Shown here piece after piece: positions 24,986 through 33,313 of a stretch of DNA of 35,311 nt. The stretch's first letter is position 1, and the number at the start of each line of letters is the position of its first letter. Source of the DNA: Pseudomonas folii (GTDB lineage: Bacteria > Pseudomonadota > Gammaproteobacteria > Pseudomonadales > Pseudomonadaceae); contig NZ_JACONW010000053.1 of NCBI RefSeq assembly GCF_014357575.1, positions 1 to 35,311 on the forward strand, given 5' to 3'. The notes beneath the pieces are model-generated. The model saw only the letters and a list, made by a program, of their open reading frames with translations, did no database searches and was not told where the DNA came from. The translations under genes and the position numbers were made by a program.

Positions 24986-25013
24986 ATTCTAAGGAATATC
25001 CGGACTTTTGCAA
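24986..25013 (-). promoter_or_regulatory. Sigma-70-type promoter of the rpsP operon
   Basis: On the minus strand TTGCAA (25013-25008) and TAGAAT (24991-24986) are separated by 16 bases, about 72 bases before the rpsP start. Both boxes match four or five of the six sigma-70 consensus bases. Confidence 0.65.
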
Positions 25014-25060
25014 ATGTCTTTTTCCGGCACCTGCTGTTGTGCCATCCAGATTTGCCAAGG

Positions 25061-25155
25061 AGCCGTCGCTTCCGACGGCTGGTGTAGACCCGCAAAGCGG
25101 GGATTTACGTAGGGGCAAGCCCCCATGTGGGATGCGCGCAGAGGTTCCTGCGCGC
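25061..25155. repeat. Four tandem hairpins between ffh and rpsP
   Basis: Four perfect stems lie in 95 bp: AGCCGTCG/CGACGGCT (25061-25080, 8 bp, loop CTTC), CCCGC/GCGGG (25089-25101), GGGGC/GCCCC (25112-25123) and GCGCGCAG/CTGCGCGC (25134-25155). The last begins 6 bp after the ffh stop. The GGGGGCTTGCCCC part resembles Pseudomonas REP cores. No T run follows in the ffh direction, so they are 3' stabilisers or REP units rather than standard terminators. Confidence 0.65.
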
Positions 25156-25161
25156 GATACA

Positions 25162-26538
25162 TCACATTTTTGGCATGCCGCCGCCGGGCAACATTCCGCC
25201 CATGCCGCGCATCATTTTGGCCATTCCGCCTTTGGCGGAGAATTTCTTCATCATCTTCTGCATCTGCTTATGCTGCTTGATCAGACGCCCGATATCCTGC
25301 ACCTGCGTACCCGAACCCATCGCGATCCGGCGCTTGCGCGAGCCGCTGATCAGCTCAGGATCGCGACGCTCAGCAGGGGTCATCGAGTTGATGATGGCTT
25401 CCATCTGCTTGAACTGTTTCTCTGCCACGCCCTGGGCATTGCCCATTTGCGACAGGTTGACACCGCCGATGCTCGGCAGCTTGTCCATGAGCCCGCCAAG
25501 GCCGCCCATGTTTTTCATCTGTTGCAGCTGATCGCGGAAGTCTTCGAGGTCGAAGCCTTTACCCTTCTTCAGCTTTTTGGCCAGTTTGTCGGCCTTGTCC
25601 TTGTCGAGGGTCTGTTCGGCCTGCTCGATCAGGCTGAGCACGTCACCCATGCCGAGGATTCGCGAGGCAATACGATCCGGGTGGAACGGCTCGAGCGCGT
25701 CGCTCTTCTCGCCCATACCGATGAACTTGATCGGTTTGCCAGTGATAGCGCGTACGGACAACGCCGCACCGCCTCGGGCATCACCGTCAACCTTGGTCAG
25801 GATCACGCCAGTCAGCGGTAGCGCATCGCCGAACGCCTTGGCAGTGTTGGCAGCATCCTGACCGGTCATGGCGTCCACGACAAACAGCGTCTCGGCAGGT
25901 TTGACCGCCGCGTGCAGCGCCTGGATCTCGCCCATCATTTCCGCGTCGATGTGCAAACGACCTGCGGTGTCGAGAATGACGACGTCGATGAACTTGAGCT
26001 TCGCTTCCTTTATTGCCGCTTCAGCGATGTCTACCGGCTTCTGGCTGATGTCGGACGGGAAGAAGGTAACGCCGATGTCGCCCGCCAGAGTTTCAAGCTG
26101 CTTGATGGCCGCCGGACGATATACGTCAGCCGACACAACCATGACGGTCTTCTTCTTGCGCTCTTTGAGAAACTTGGCCAGTTTGCCAGCCGTGGTGGTT
26201 TTACCAGCACCCTGCAGACCCGCCATCAGAATCACGGCAGGCGGCGTGACATTAAGGGTCAGCTCTTCATTGGCCGCCCCCATCATGTCTTCCAGCTCGG
26301 CCTGAACGATCTTCACAAAGGCCTGGCCCGGCGTCAGGCTGCGCGACACTTCGGTGCCGACAGCGCGCTCCTTGACCTTGTTGACGAAGTCTTTGACGAC
26401 CGGCAAGGCAACGTCGGCTTCGAGCAAAGCCATACGCACTTCGCGCAAGGTGTCTTTGATGTTGTCCTCGGTCAGCTTGGCCTTGCCAGTTACATGGCGC
26501 AGCGTCTGCGAGAGACGGTCTGTCAGATTTTCAAACAT
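25162..26538 (-). CDS. ffh: Signal recognition particle protein Ffh
   Basis: Ffh binds 4.5S RNA and signal sequences of nascent inner-membrane proteins and docks with FtsY. The 458-aa protein has an N domain (1-95), a G domain with P-loop GLQGAGKTTTAGKL (from 107), DTAGRLHIDAEM and TKVDGDARGG, and a methionine-rich M domain (about 325-458) with GSRKRRIAMGSGT for RNA binding. It ends in a Met/Gly-rich tail. AAAGGA lies upstream of the ATG. It is divergent from ypjD. Confidence 0.98.
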   Translation of the reverse strand: MFENLTDRLSQTLRHVTGKAKLTEDNIKDTLREVRMALLEADVALPVVKDFVNKVKERAVGTEVSRSLTPGQAFVKIVQAELEDMMGAANEELTLNVTPPAVILMAGLQGAGKTTTAGKLAKFLKERKKKTVMVVSADVYRPAAIKQLETLAGDIGVTFFPSDISQKPVDIAEAAIKEAKLKFIDVVILDTAGRLHIDAEMMGEIQALHAAVKPAETLFVVDAMTGQDAANTAKAFGDALPLTGVILTKVDGDARGGAALSVRAITGKPIKFIGMGEKSDALEPFHPDRIASRILGMGDVLSLIEQAEQTLDKDKADKLAKKLKKGKGFDLEDFRDQLQQMKNMGGLGGLMDKLPSIGGVNLSQMGNAQGVAEKQFKQMEAIINSMTPAERRDPELISGSRKRRIAMGSGTQVQDIGRLIKQHKQMQKMMKKFSAKGGMAKMMRGMGGMLPGGGMPKM

Positions 26539-26747
26539 GCGCGATCCTTTCAGGCTCTTGGCGAACCCCGGTTGATGCGGCCCGGCCCGTTATAAAATGG
26601 CGCTCGGCGAGCCTGCGGCTTGAGCAGGTCGCGGATTATAGCGAAGACTCTGCGGCACGGACACCATGAGTCTGCATCTGTGGTCTTTCGTGAAATGACG
26701 GTTGTATGCCAAACTCAGCGCCTTTAGAGGCCCGTCCATCAGGATTT

Positions 26748-27560
26748 ATGTTCCCTTTGCCACCCAGCCTGCTACCCAGCCTCGCCGCCGCCTGCCTTTA
26801 TGCCGCTGCGACAATCTATCAAGGCATCCGCCTCAGCCAGGCGAAACGCGCCGACAAACGGCTGCTTTGCCTGCTCGGTACGTTGGCCGTTGTTGCCCAC
26901 GCCTTCGGACTTTTCTCCCAGTTGATCCGCCCTGTCGGGCTTGGCCTGGACTTTTTCAGCGCCGCCAGCCTGATTGCCGCCGCGGTGATCGCCCTGACGC
27001 TGCTCGCGACCGTGCGCATCCCGGTTGAAAACCTGCTCGTCCTTTTATTCCCACTGGGGATGGTGACTGTGCTGCTCGCGCAATTCGCGCCAGCCGGCAC
27101 CGTGCAACCCATCGTTGAAGAACCGGGCATTCTCAGCCACATCCTGCTGTCGATCCTGGCTTACGGCATGTTCACTATCGCAGTGGTCCAGGCTTTGCTG
27201 CTGCTGGTGCAGGATCATCAGCTCAAGCACAAGCACCCTTCCGGGCTGATCAAGAATTTCCCGCCACTGCAAACCATGGAAAGCCTGCTCTTTGGTTTTC
27301 TCTGGGCCGGATGGTCGCTGCTTACGCTGTCTCTGATTTCGGGCTGGCTGTTCGTCGAGAACCTGTTCGCACAGCATCTGGTGCACAAAACCCTGCTGGC
27401 CTGCCTGGCCTGGGTGGTGTTCAGCGTATTGCTGTGGGGTCGTAACCGTCTCGGCTGGCGTGGACACAAGGCTATCCGCTGGACCCTGGGCGGCTTCTGC
27501 CTGCTGATGCTGGCCTATTTCGGCAGCAAGCTGGTCCGCGAATTCATTCTGCACATCTGA
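26748..27560 (+). CDS. ypjD: CcsA-like inner membrane protein YpjD
   Basis: A polytopic membrane protein (270 aa, about eight TM helices) of the cytochrome c assembly (CcsA/ResC-type) superfamily. An assembly role for this branch is unproven. The ATG at 26748 (MFPLPPSLLPSLAA) has AGGA just upstream and is preferred over an in-frame ATG 14 codons earlier (26706), which has no clear ribosome binding site; either is possible. Conserved-looking features are VVAHAFGLFSQ and the AGWSLLTLSLISGWLF segment. ffh-ypjD-CorC-type order also occurs in E. coli (ffh, ypjD, yfjD), supporting the identification. Confidence 0.88.
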   Translation: MFPLPPSLLPSLAAACLYAAATIYQGIRLSQAKRADKRLLCLLGTLAVVAHAFGLFSQLIRPVGLGLDFFSAASLIAAAVIALTLLATVRIPVENLLVLLFPLGMVTVLLAQFAPAGTVQPIVEEPGILSHILLSILAYGMFTIAVVQALLLLVQDHQLKHKHPSGLIKNFPPLQTMESLLFGFLWAGWSLLTLSLISGWLFVENLFAQHLVHKTLLACLAWVVFSVLLWGRNRLGWRGHKAIRWTLGGFCLLMLAYFGSKLVREFILHI

Positions 27561-27573
27561 CGGTTCGCTGATT

Positions 27574-28809
27574 ATGGATAATTTGCCAATCGCGCCGATG
27601 CTCGGTGTCGTAGCCCTGTTGATTCTCTGGGCAGCCCTGTTCACGGCTATTGAAACCGCCCACCATCACCTCAAAGTGCTGCGCAGCGGCGACCGCCTGC
27701 CCACGTCGAGCTGGCCCGAGCTGAAATTCCAGCTGGGCAGCCTGATCCTCGCCAACACCTTGATCAAAGTATTGATCACCGTCATCGTCACCTTGCTGTC
27801 GGTGAACTACTGGTATTACAACGGCCCGACACTGGCCTGGATAATCGTCACCAGCGTCACGCTGATCTTCGCCGAACTGATCCCGCGCAGGCTGGCAGCC
27901 CGTCATCCAGAAGCCATCGTGCACATGGCCAACAGCCTGTTGCGCATTCCGATGATCATCCTCTGGCCACTGGCCTGGCTGTTCAACTGCATGGCCAGAA
28001 CCCTGCTCCGCCCTTTTGGCACACGTAGCAAGCAGGCAATTGCGGCCGATAAAGATGACGAACGCCAGCACGGCAATCATGACGGCGTTCACGAACACCA
28101 TCCCGGCCGCTCACCCGTACTGTCAGGCATCCATGCGCTGGACAGCATCACGGTCAATGACATTCTGGTGCCGCGCAGCGAAGTGGATGGCGTCAATCTC
28201 GACGACAGCATCGAACAGATCGTCGAGCGCCTGATCATTTCGCGTCACACCCGGCTGCCGGTCTATCACAATGACATCAATCAGGTTCAGGGCGTGCTCA
28301 ATACCCGGCAGATCAGCCATCTGCTGCCCAAGGGCGAATTGACCAAAGAACAGATCGTCGCCGCGTGCTATGAGCCGTACTTCGTTCCGGAGAGCACTCC
28401 GCTTCAGCTGCAACTGCTGAACTTCCACAAGCAACAGCGCCGCATGGGTGTCGTTGTCGATGAGTATGGCGAAGTGCTTGGGATCGTCAGCCTCGAAGAC
28501 ATTCTGGAAGAAATCGTCGGCGAATTCGAAAATGAGCAGACCCTGAACAATCCGCACATTCATCCCCAGACTGACGGTCGTCTGTTGGTGGATGGTGCCG
28601 CGTCGATTCGTGATCTGAACAAGAGCCTGGGTTGGCATCTACCGTCCGATGGCCCCAAGACGCTCAATGGCCTGGTGACTGAAGCTCTGGAAACCATTCC
28701 CGAAAGCGCTGTCTGCCTGAAGATCGGGCCCTATCGCCTGGAAATTCTCGAAACTGAAGACAACCGCGTGACACAGGTCATGATGTGGCTGAAACCGGCT
28801 ACTCGCTGA
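27574..28809 (+). CDS. CNNM/CorC-type membrane protein with CBS domains (YfjD/CorE-like)
   Basis: A 411-aa protein with a DUF21 membrane domain (about 1-145, including FTAIETA at 23-29 and AELIPRRLA at 100-108), a CBS pair (about 190-315, with VPRSEVDGV and VVVDEYGEVLGIVSLEDILEEIVGE) and a C-terminal CorC_HlyC domain (about 330-408). The family is linked to Mg/Co export or divalent-metal homeostasis; the 'hemolysin' label is historical. Between DUF21 and the CBS pair lies a hydrophilic His-rich linker with His166, 169, 173, 175 and 176. It starts 13 bp after ypjD, so the two are probably co-transcribed. Confidence 0.92.
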   Translation: MDNLPIAPMLGVVALLILWAALFTAIETAHHHLKVLRSGDRLPTSSWPELKFQLGSLILANTLIKVLITVIVTLLSVNYWYYNGPTLAWIIVTSVTLIFAELIPRRLAARHPEAIVHMANSLLRIPMIILWPLAWLFNCMARTLLRPFGTRSKQAIAADKDDERQHGNHDGVHEHHPGRSPVLSGIHALDSITVNDILVPRSEVDGVNLDDSIEQIVERLIISRHTRLPVYHNDINQVQGVLNTRQISHLLPKGELTKEQIVAACYEPYFVPESTPLQLQLLNFHKQQRRMGVVVDEYGEVLGIVSLEDILEEIVGEFENEQTLNNPHIHPQTDGRLLVDGAASIRDLNKSLGWHLPSDGPKTLNGLVTEALETIPESAVCLKIGPYRLEILETEDNRVTQVMMWLKPATR

Positions 28810-28851
28810 CTCCGCAGAGACCACTCGCTGGAAGTCCCCTCTACAGGCCTC

Positions 28852-28881
28852 TTGTTATACGAGCGGCGCGATTCCTATAAT
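28852..28881 (+). promoter_or_regulatory. Sigma-70 promoter upstream of the MHS transporter
   Basis: TTGTTA (28852-28857), 18 bases, then a perfect TATAAT (28876-28881). Transcription would begin near 28888 and leave a 5' leader of about 190 nt before the transporter start. Confidence 0.6.
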
Positions 28882-28890
28882 CGAGCCGCT
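28862..28890. promoter_or_regulatory. 29-bp dyad overlapping the -10 box (candidate operator)
   Basis: AGCGGCGCGATT and AATCGAGCCGCT form an inverted repeat with 11 of 14 positions paired, centred on the first base of the TATAAT box. This placement suits a repressor site. No T run follows, so it does not look like a terminator for the upstream gene. Confidence 0.5.
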
Positions 28891-29018
28891 TACCCAGCCC
28901 GCCGATCCGTGTGCTACCCGCACCCCACCTGATCGGCCAGTCATCCAGCCTGAACGCCTCTCGCCTCCTATCCGGGCTAACCTGATCAGCGCTGTACCCA
29001 CAATAATTAATGTATGCC

Positions 29019-29050
29019 GTTGAACATCGACATTGTTGATGATCTTCAAC
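29019..29050. promoter_or_regulatory. Second inverted repeat before the MHS transporter
   Basis: CATCGACATTGTTGATG (29025-29041) is a near-perfect 17-base palindrome, flanked by GTTGAA (29019-29024) and TTCAAC (29045-29050). It ends 28 bases before the start codon, in the transcribed leader if the 28852 promoter is used. Confidence 0.4.
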
Positions 29051-29078
29051 AGGCACTCTGACTGTCAGGAAGACCCGC

Positions 29079-30401
29079 ATGACCACGACTTCTGCCGCCC
29101 ACGAAAATGAGAGCGCACCGGTTCGCCCGGCCAACTCTGCCACACGCGTCGCAACTGCCAGTTTCATTGGCACTGCTATCGAGTTCTACGATTTCTACGT
29201 GTACGCCACCGCCGCTGCTTTGGTGATCGGCCCGGTGTTCTTCCCTCAAACGTCCGGCACCGCACAAATGCTGTCGGCATTTCTGACCTTCGGTATCGCC
29301 TTCCTTGCCCGCCCGCTTGGCTCCGCGCTGTTTGGCCATTTCGGTGATCGCATCGGACGCAAGTCGACGCTGGTCGCTTCGTTGCTGCTGATGGGCGTGT
29401 GCACCACGTTGATCGGCGTGCTGCCGGGCTACGCGACCATAGGTGCCTGGGCACCGATTCTGTTGTGCGTATTGCGTTTCGGCCAGGGATTGGGACTGGG
29501 TGGTGAATGGGGCGGCGCAGCCTTGCTCGCCACGGAGAACGCCCCAAAAGGCAAACGCGCCTGGTTCGGCATGTTCCCGCAACTGGGCCCGTCGATTGGT
29601 TTCCTCGCCGCGAACGGGCTGTTCCTGACACTGGCCATGACGCTGGATGACGAACAGTTTCGCTCATGGGGCTGGAGAATCCCGTTCCTGCTGAGCGCGG
29701 CACTGGTGATGGTTGGGCTCTATGTGCGACTGAAGCTGGAAGAAACCCCGGTCTTCACCAACGCCATCGCCCGCCACGAGCGGGTGAAGATGCCGATAGT
29801 GGAGCTGTTCAGCCAATACTGGGCGCCGGTATTGCTGGGTGCCGCGTCGATGGTGGTCTGTTATGCGCTGTTCTACATCTCAACGGTGTTTTCCCTGAGC
29901 TACGGCGTATCGACTCTCGGCTATAGCCGCGAGACCTTCCTCGCCCTGCTGTGCTTCGCCGTGTTGTTCATGGCAGCAGCGACCCCGCTGGCGGCATGGG
30001 CCAGCGACCGTTATGGACGTCGTCCGGTGCTGATCATCGGCGGCGTACTGGCGATCCTTTCCGGCTTCACCATGGAGCCGCTGCTTACCCACGGCACAAC
30101 ATGGGCAGTGGCGCTGTTTCTGTGTATCGAGCTGTTCCTGATGGGCGTGACCTTCGCCCCGATGGGCGCGATGCTACCCGAACTGTTTCCGACCCGGGTT
30201 CGATACACCGGAGCGTCAGCGGCCTACAACCTGGGAGGCATCGTCGGCGCATCGGTCGCACCCTTCTTCGCCCAGAAACTTGTGGCAATGGGTGGACTGA
30301 GCTGGGTCGGCGGGTATGTGTCGGCAGCAGCGTTGATCAGCGTGATTGCCGTGCTGTGCCTGAAAGAAACGCGTGAGGCGGATCTGGATAAGATTGCCTG
30401 A
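29079..30401 (+). CDS. MFS transporter of the metabolite:H+ symporter (MHS) family
   Basis: A 440-aa twelve-helix major facilitator, most like the MHS group that includes ShiA, KgtP and ProP, so it probably imports a small organic acid or osmolyte with protons; the substrate cannot be read from sequence. Family marks are GTAIEFYDFYVYATA near the start of TM1 (31-45), the loop 2-3 motif GHFGDRIGRK (86-95), RFGQGLGLGGEWGGAALLATE, and the repeated SDRYGRRPVL in the second half. AGGAAG precedes the ATG. The gene is alone, with an elaborate upstream region, and converges with purT. Confidence 0.92.
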   Translation: MTTTSAAHENESAPVRPANSATRVATASFIGTAIEFYDFYVYATAAALVIGPVFFPQTSGTAQMLSAFLTFGIAFLARPLGSALFGHFGDRIGRKSTLVASLLLMGVCTTLIGVLPGYATIGAWAPILLCVLRFGQGLGLGGEWGGAALLATENAPKGKRAWFGMFPQLGPSIGFLAANGLFLTLAMTLDDEQFRSWGWRIPFLLSAALVMVGLYVRLKLEETPVFTNAIARHERVKMPIVELFSQYWAPVLLGAASMVVCYALFYISTVFSLSYGVSTLGYSRETFLALLCFAVLFMAAATPLAAWASDRYGRRPVLIIGGVLAILSGFTMEPLLTHGTTWAVALFLCIELFLMGVTFAPMGAMLPELFPTRVRYTGASAAYNLGGIVGASVAPFFAQKLVAMGGLSWVGGYVSAAALISVIAVLCLKETREADLDKIA

Positions 30402-30440
30402 ACTCTAGCCCCCCACAATTATCAAGCTGGAATGCAATCC

Positions 30441-30528
30441 TGTGGGAGCGGTGCTTGCCCGCGATAGTAACAACGCGATCTAAAGTGAACCGCATCCAGC
30501 CTTATCGCGGGCAAGCACCGCTCCCACA
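30441..30528. repeat. Perfect 26-bp REPIN-like inverted repeat, family B
   Basis: TGTGGGAGCGGTGCTTGCCC...GATA (30441-30466) is exactly reverse-complementary to 30503-30528, with a 36-base spacer. It sits between the converging MHS transporter and purT genes, where it might also limit read-through. Confidence 0.85.
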
Positions 30529-30555
30529 TGATCCACCATTTCCTGCAGCGCGGCG

Positions 30556-31737
30556 TTAAAGCTGGACTTTCACAGCACGTGAAGAACGGGTCGCCTTGGC
30601 GCGCGCCGCTTCGATGGACTCGTCGCGAGCCAGGGCAACGCCCATACGGCGCTGGCCATTGACTTCAGGCTTGCCGAACAGACGCAGTGCAGTATCCGGC
30701 TCGCTCAACGCCTCACCGAGGTTGGCGAAAGTGGTATTCGTGGACTGGCCTTCCACGAGAATCACCGCCGAAGCCGATGGCCCGAACTGGCGAATCTGCG
30801 GAATTGGCAGGCCCAGAATGGCGCGAGCGTGCAAGGCAAACTGCGACAGATCCTGAGAGATCAGGGTCACCAGACCCGTATCATGCGGGCGCGGCGAGAC
30901 TTCGCTGAACCAGACCTGATCACCTTTGATGAACAGCTCAACACCAAACAGACCGCGACCACCCAGGGCTTCGGTTACCGCCTTGGCGACGCGCTCGGAT
31001 TCAGCCAGCGCAATCGGGCTCATCGCCTGTGGCTGCCAGGATTCCTGATAGTCGCCCTTCTCCTGACGATGGCCCACTGGCGCGCAGAAAGTAGTACCGC
31101 CAGCGTGGCGCACGGTCAGCAGAGTGATTTCGTATTCAAAGTCGATGAAGCCTTCGATGATCACGCGACCTTTACCGGCACGACCGCCTTCCTGGGCGTA
31201 GTCCCAGGCTTTCTGCACGTCATCGGCAGTACGCAGCAAGCTCTGGCCTTTGCCCGACGAACTCATCACCGGCTTGACCACGCAAGGGAAGCCCAGGTCC
31301 TGCACAGCCTTGCTGTAATCCTCGAAGGTGTCGGCAAAGTGATACGGCGAAGTCGGCAGGTCCAGCTCTTCAGCGGCCAGACGACGGATACCTTCGCGGT
31401 TCATGGTCAATTGCGTGGCACGGGCAGTCGGGATCACCGTGAAGCCTTCGGCCTCCAGCTCAACCAGTGTTGCCGTAGCAATAGCCTCGATCTCCGGCAC
31501 GATGTAGTGCGGCTTCTCGGCCTCGATCACCGCACGCAGCGCGGCACCGTCGAGCATGTTGATCACATGGCTGCGGTGGGCAACCTGCATGGCAGGCGCG
31601 TTGGCATAACGATCAACAGCGATCACTTCAACGCCCAGGCGCTGCAGTTCGATTACGACTTCCTTGCCCAGCTCGCCGCAACCGCAGAGCAATACGCGGG
31701 TCGCGACAGGCGACAGTGGAGTTCCGATTTGAGTCAT
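30556..31737 (-). CDS. purT: Formate-dependent phosphoribosylglycinamide formyltransferase PurT
   Basis: PurT makes formyl-GAR from GAR, formate and ATP, the folate-independent route for the third step of purine synthesis. The 393-aa ATP-grasp enzyme has family length. It shows the N-terminal [12 protein letters not shown], the ATP loop SSSGKGQS (159-166), [13 protein letters not shown], and Mg ligands Glu267 (GVELFIKG) and Glu279 ([15 protein letters not shown]). It has no partners nearby and probably forms a single-gene unit. Confidence 0.97.
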   Translation of the reverse strand: MTQIGTPLSPVATRVLLCGCGELGKEVVIELQRLGVEVIAVDRYANAPAMQVAHRSHVINMLDGAALRAVIEAEKPHYIVPEIEAIATATLVELEAEGFTVIPTARATQLTMNREGIRRLAAEELDLPTSPYHFADTFEDYSKAVQDLGFPCVVKPVMSSSGKGQSLLRTADDVQKAWDYAQEGGRAGKGRVIIEGFIDFEYEITLLTVRHAGGTTFCAPVGHRQEKGDYQESWQPQAMSPIALAESERVAKAVTEALGGRGLFGVELFIKGDQVWFSEVSPRPHDTGLVTLISQDLSQFALHARAILGLPIPQIRQFGPSASAVILVEGQSTNTTFANLGEALSEPDTALRLFGKPEVNGQRRMGVALARDESIEAARAKATRSSRAVKVQL

Positions 31738-31836
31738 CTCAGGTCCTCGTGGAGCAGATATCGAGGGCAGCCCGCGTCAGGTGCGAGCGACCGCTGTGGA
31801 GAAAGGCGCGCAATTTACCACGAAGGCCCGTAATTC

Positions 31837-32304
31837 TCAGCCCGCACAAGCATTCTTGCGCGCACGCCAGGCCATGATCAGCCAGACGGCCGTGACACCA
31901 GCGAACTTGGACACCAACGCCGTGATAATCACGGGCGGGGTCAGAGCATCGATCATGCCGAAAAAAATGAAGGTATCCACAGGAATACTCAGCGCAGAGC
32001 TGAGCCACAAACGATCACGCAGTGGGCGCTTGGTAATGGTGAACACCAGCCAGTCGATGCATTCGGATACCGCAAACGCCGTGGCACTGGCCAGCGCGAT
32101 AGTGGGGTCGGAAGTGACATACGACAGCACCAGAGCGGCCAGCATTGCCAGGATCGCACCGTGCCCGAAGCGGGTTTGCACCATGTCCCGCAACACAAAC
32201 ACCAGCCCACCCCAGGCAGACCAGATGATATCCAGGTGCGGTGCAGCGGAAAAAGCGAAATTGATCAGCACGACACTGCTGATGTAGGCGATCAGAAAGA
32301 GCAT
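31837..32304 (-). CDS. VUT family queuosine-precursor transporter (YhhQ-like)
   Basis: A small hydrophobic protein (155 aa, about five TM helices) of the VUT/ECF-type family, whose members (E. coli YhhQ) import preQ0/preQ1 for queuosine tRNA modification. The signature region is SATAFAVSECIDWLVFTIT, with SSALSIPVDTFIFFGM further on. It is shorter than E. coli YhhQ (about 220 aa). No preQ1 riboswitch was recognised upstream. Substrate assignment is by family only. Confidence 0.82.
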   Translation of the reverse strand: MLFLIAYISSVVLINFAFSAAPHLDIIWSAWGGLVFVLRDMVQTRFGHGAILAMLAALVLSYVTSDPTIALASATAFAVSECIDWLVFTITKRPLRDRLWLSSALSIPVDTFIFFGMIDALTPPVIITALVSKFAGVTAVWLIMAWRARKNACAG

Positions 32305-32342
32305 GGGGCGAGGCTTATGTGGCGGGGAAGATGAGTAATGGT

Positions 32343-32368
32343 ATCAGCCGATGCACGCGCTGGCTGAT
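32343..32368. promoter_or_regulatory. Inverted repeat upstream of the VUT transporter
   Basis: ATCAGCC (32343-32349) and GGCTGAT (32362-32368) form a perfect 7-bp inverted repeat about 40-65 bp before the transporter start. It may be an operator or leader hairpin; role unknown. Confidence 0.3.
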
Positions 32369-32399
32369 TTGAAATGAGATTCAACCTGTGGGAGCACTG

Positions 32400-32494
32400 A
32401 CGTGGGACCGGCTTCAGCCGGGAAGGGGCCGTGACAGACGCCGAATTTTATAGGTGCAGACATACCGCTTTCCCGGCTAAAGCCGGTCCCACGT
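32400..32494. repeat. REPIN-like inverted repeat, family A copy 3
   Basis: Arm 32400-32424 (ACGTGGGACCGGCTTCAGCC then GGGAA) matches the reverse complement of 32470-32494 with one mismatch, the same T/C as in copy 1. The spacer is 45 bases. It lies between the VUT transporter gene and the DUF1289 stop. Confidence 0.85.
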
Positions 32495-32552
32495 CGTCAA
32501 TCAACTTGGGGACGACCATAGAATCTCCCACGGGAAGAGCGAGATTCCGCGA

Positions 32553-32747
32553 TTACATTTTCCACACAAGCCCACTCGTCTCGGCTCGCTCATGACACAG
32601 CCGGAGCACAGCGCGGCGCTGGTCGTTGTCCATGGCGTGCCAGTCGGTGATTTCCTTCACGGTGCGCTGGCAACCCAGGCACACATCATCGTCATCCAGG
32701 GCGCAGATGCTGACGCATGGGGATGCAACGCGGCGTTCGGCTTCCAT
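32553..32747 (-). CDS. DUF1289 small cysteine-rich protein
   Basis: A 64-aa protein of the DUF1289 family, often called a predicted Fe-S protein. Four cysteines at 11, 15, 23 and 26 (C-x3-C-x7-C-x2-C, in SPCVSICALDDDDVCLGCQR) could hold a metal or cluster; this is unproven. The ATG at 32747 overlaps the stop of the carbonic anhydrase gene (TGATG) and has AGGAAG upstream; a TTG just before it is less likely. It is translationally coupled to that gene. Confidence 0.9.
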   Translation of the reverse strand: MEAERRVASPCVSICALDDDDVCLGCQRTVKEITDWHAMDNDQRRAVLRLCHERAETSGLVWKM

Positions 32748-33271
32748 CAATCTTCCTGGGGTATCAAGTCGCGAGCGTAGCGCTGGGCGTTGTGGACGTA
32801 ATGTGCGGCGCTGGCTTCGAGCATTTTCTTCTGCACATCAGTGAGTTCACGCACTACTTTACCCGGCGAACCCATGACCAGCGAGCCATCGGGGATAATC
32901 TTGCCTTCGCCGATCAGTGAATTAGCGCCAATGATGCAGTATTTGCCGATCTTCGCGCCGTTAAGGATGACAGCATTGATGCCAATCAGGCTGTAATCGT
33001 CGACGCTGCAACCATGCAGCATCGCGTTGTGGCCGATGGTCACGCCTTTGCCGATTTCCAGCGGCGAGCCCATATCAGTGTGCATGACCGTGCCGTCCTG
33101 CACATTACTGTTCTCGCCGATATGGATCAGCTCGTTATCACCGCGCAGCACGGCGTTGAACCAGACATTGGCCCCCGCCTCCAGCCTGACCTTGCCGATC
33201 AGCACAGCATTGGGCGCGACCCAGCTTTGTGGATGGGTTTCGACGCGAAAATCACCCAGACGATATTTCAT
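32747..33271 (-). CDS. Gamma-carbonic anhydrase family protein
   Basis: A 174-aa left-handed beta-helix protein of the YrdA/PaaY group. Hexapeptide repeats cover about 15-140 (for example [23 protein letters not shown]). The three zinc histidines of gamma-carbonic anhydrases are present: His64 (VMHTD), His81 (IGHNA) and His86 (LHGC). Reversible CO2 hydration is plausible, but other family members have different or unknown activities. It is coupled to the DUF1289 gene. Confidence 0.93.
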   Translation of the reverse strand: MKYRLGDFRVETHPQSWVAPNAVLIGKVRLEAGANVWFNAVLRGDNELIHIGENSNVQDGTVMHTDMGSPLEIGKGVTIGHNAMLHGCSVDDYSLIGINAVILNGAKIGKYCIIGANSLIGEGKIIPDGSLVMGSPGKVVRELTDVQKKMLEASAAHYVHNAQRYARDLIPQED

Positions 33272-33313
33272 GAATTTGTACCCTCAAGGCTCTGCGGCCC
33301 GTTTGATCAGCGC

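Noticed and set aside
32305..32400. PreQ1 riboswitch upstream of the VUT (YhhQ-like) transporter
   Set aside because: The leader has a 7-bp inverted repeat but not the preQ1-I pattern (C-rich loop and A-rich tail), and no preQ1-II features were recognised.
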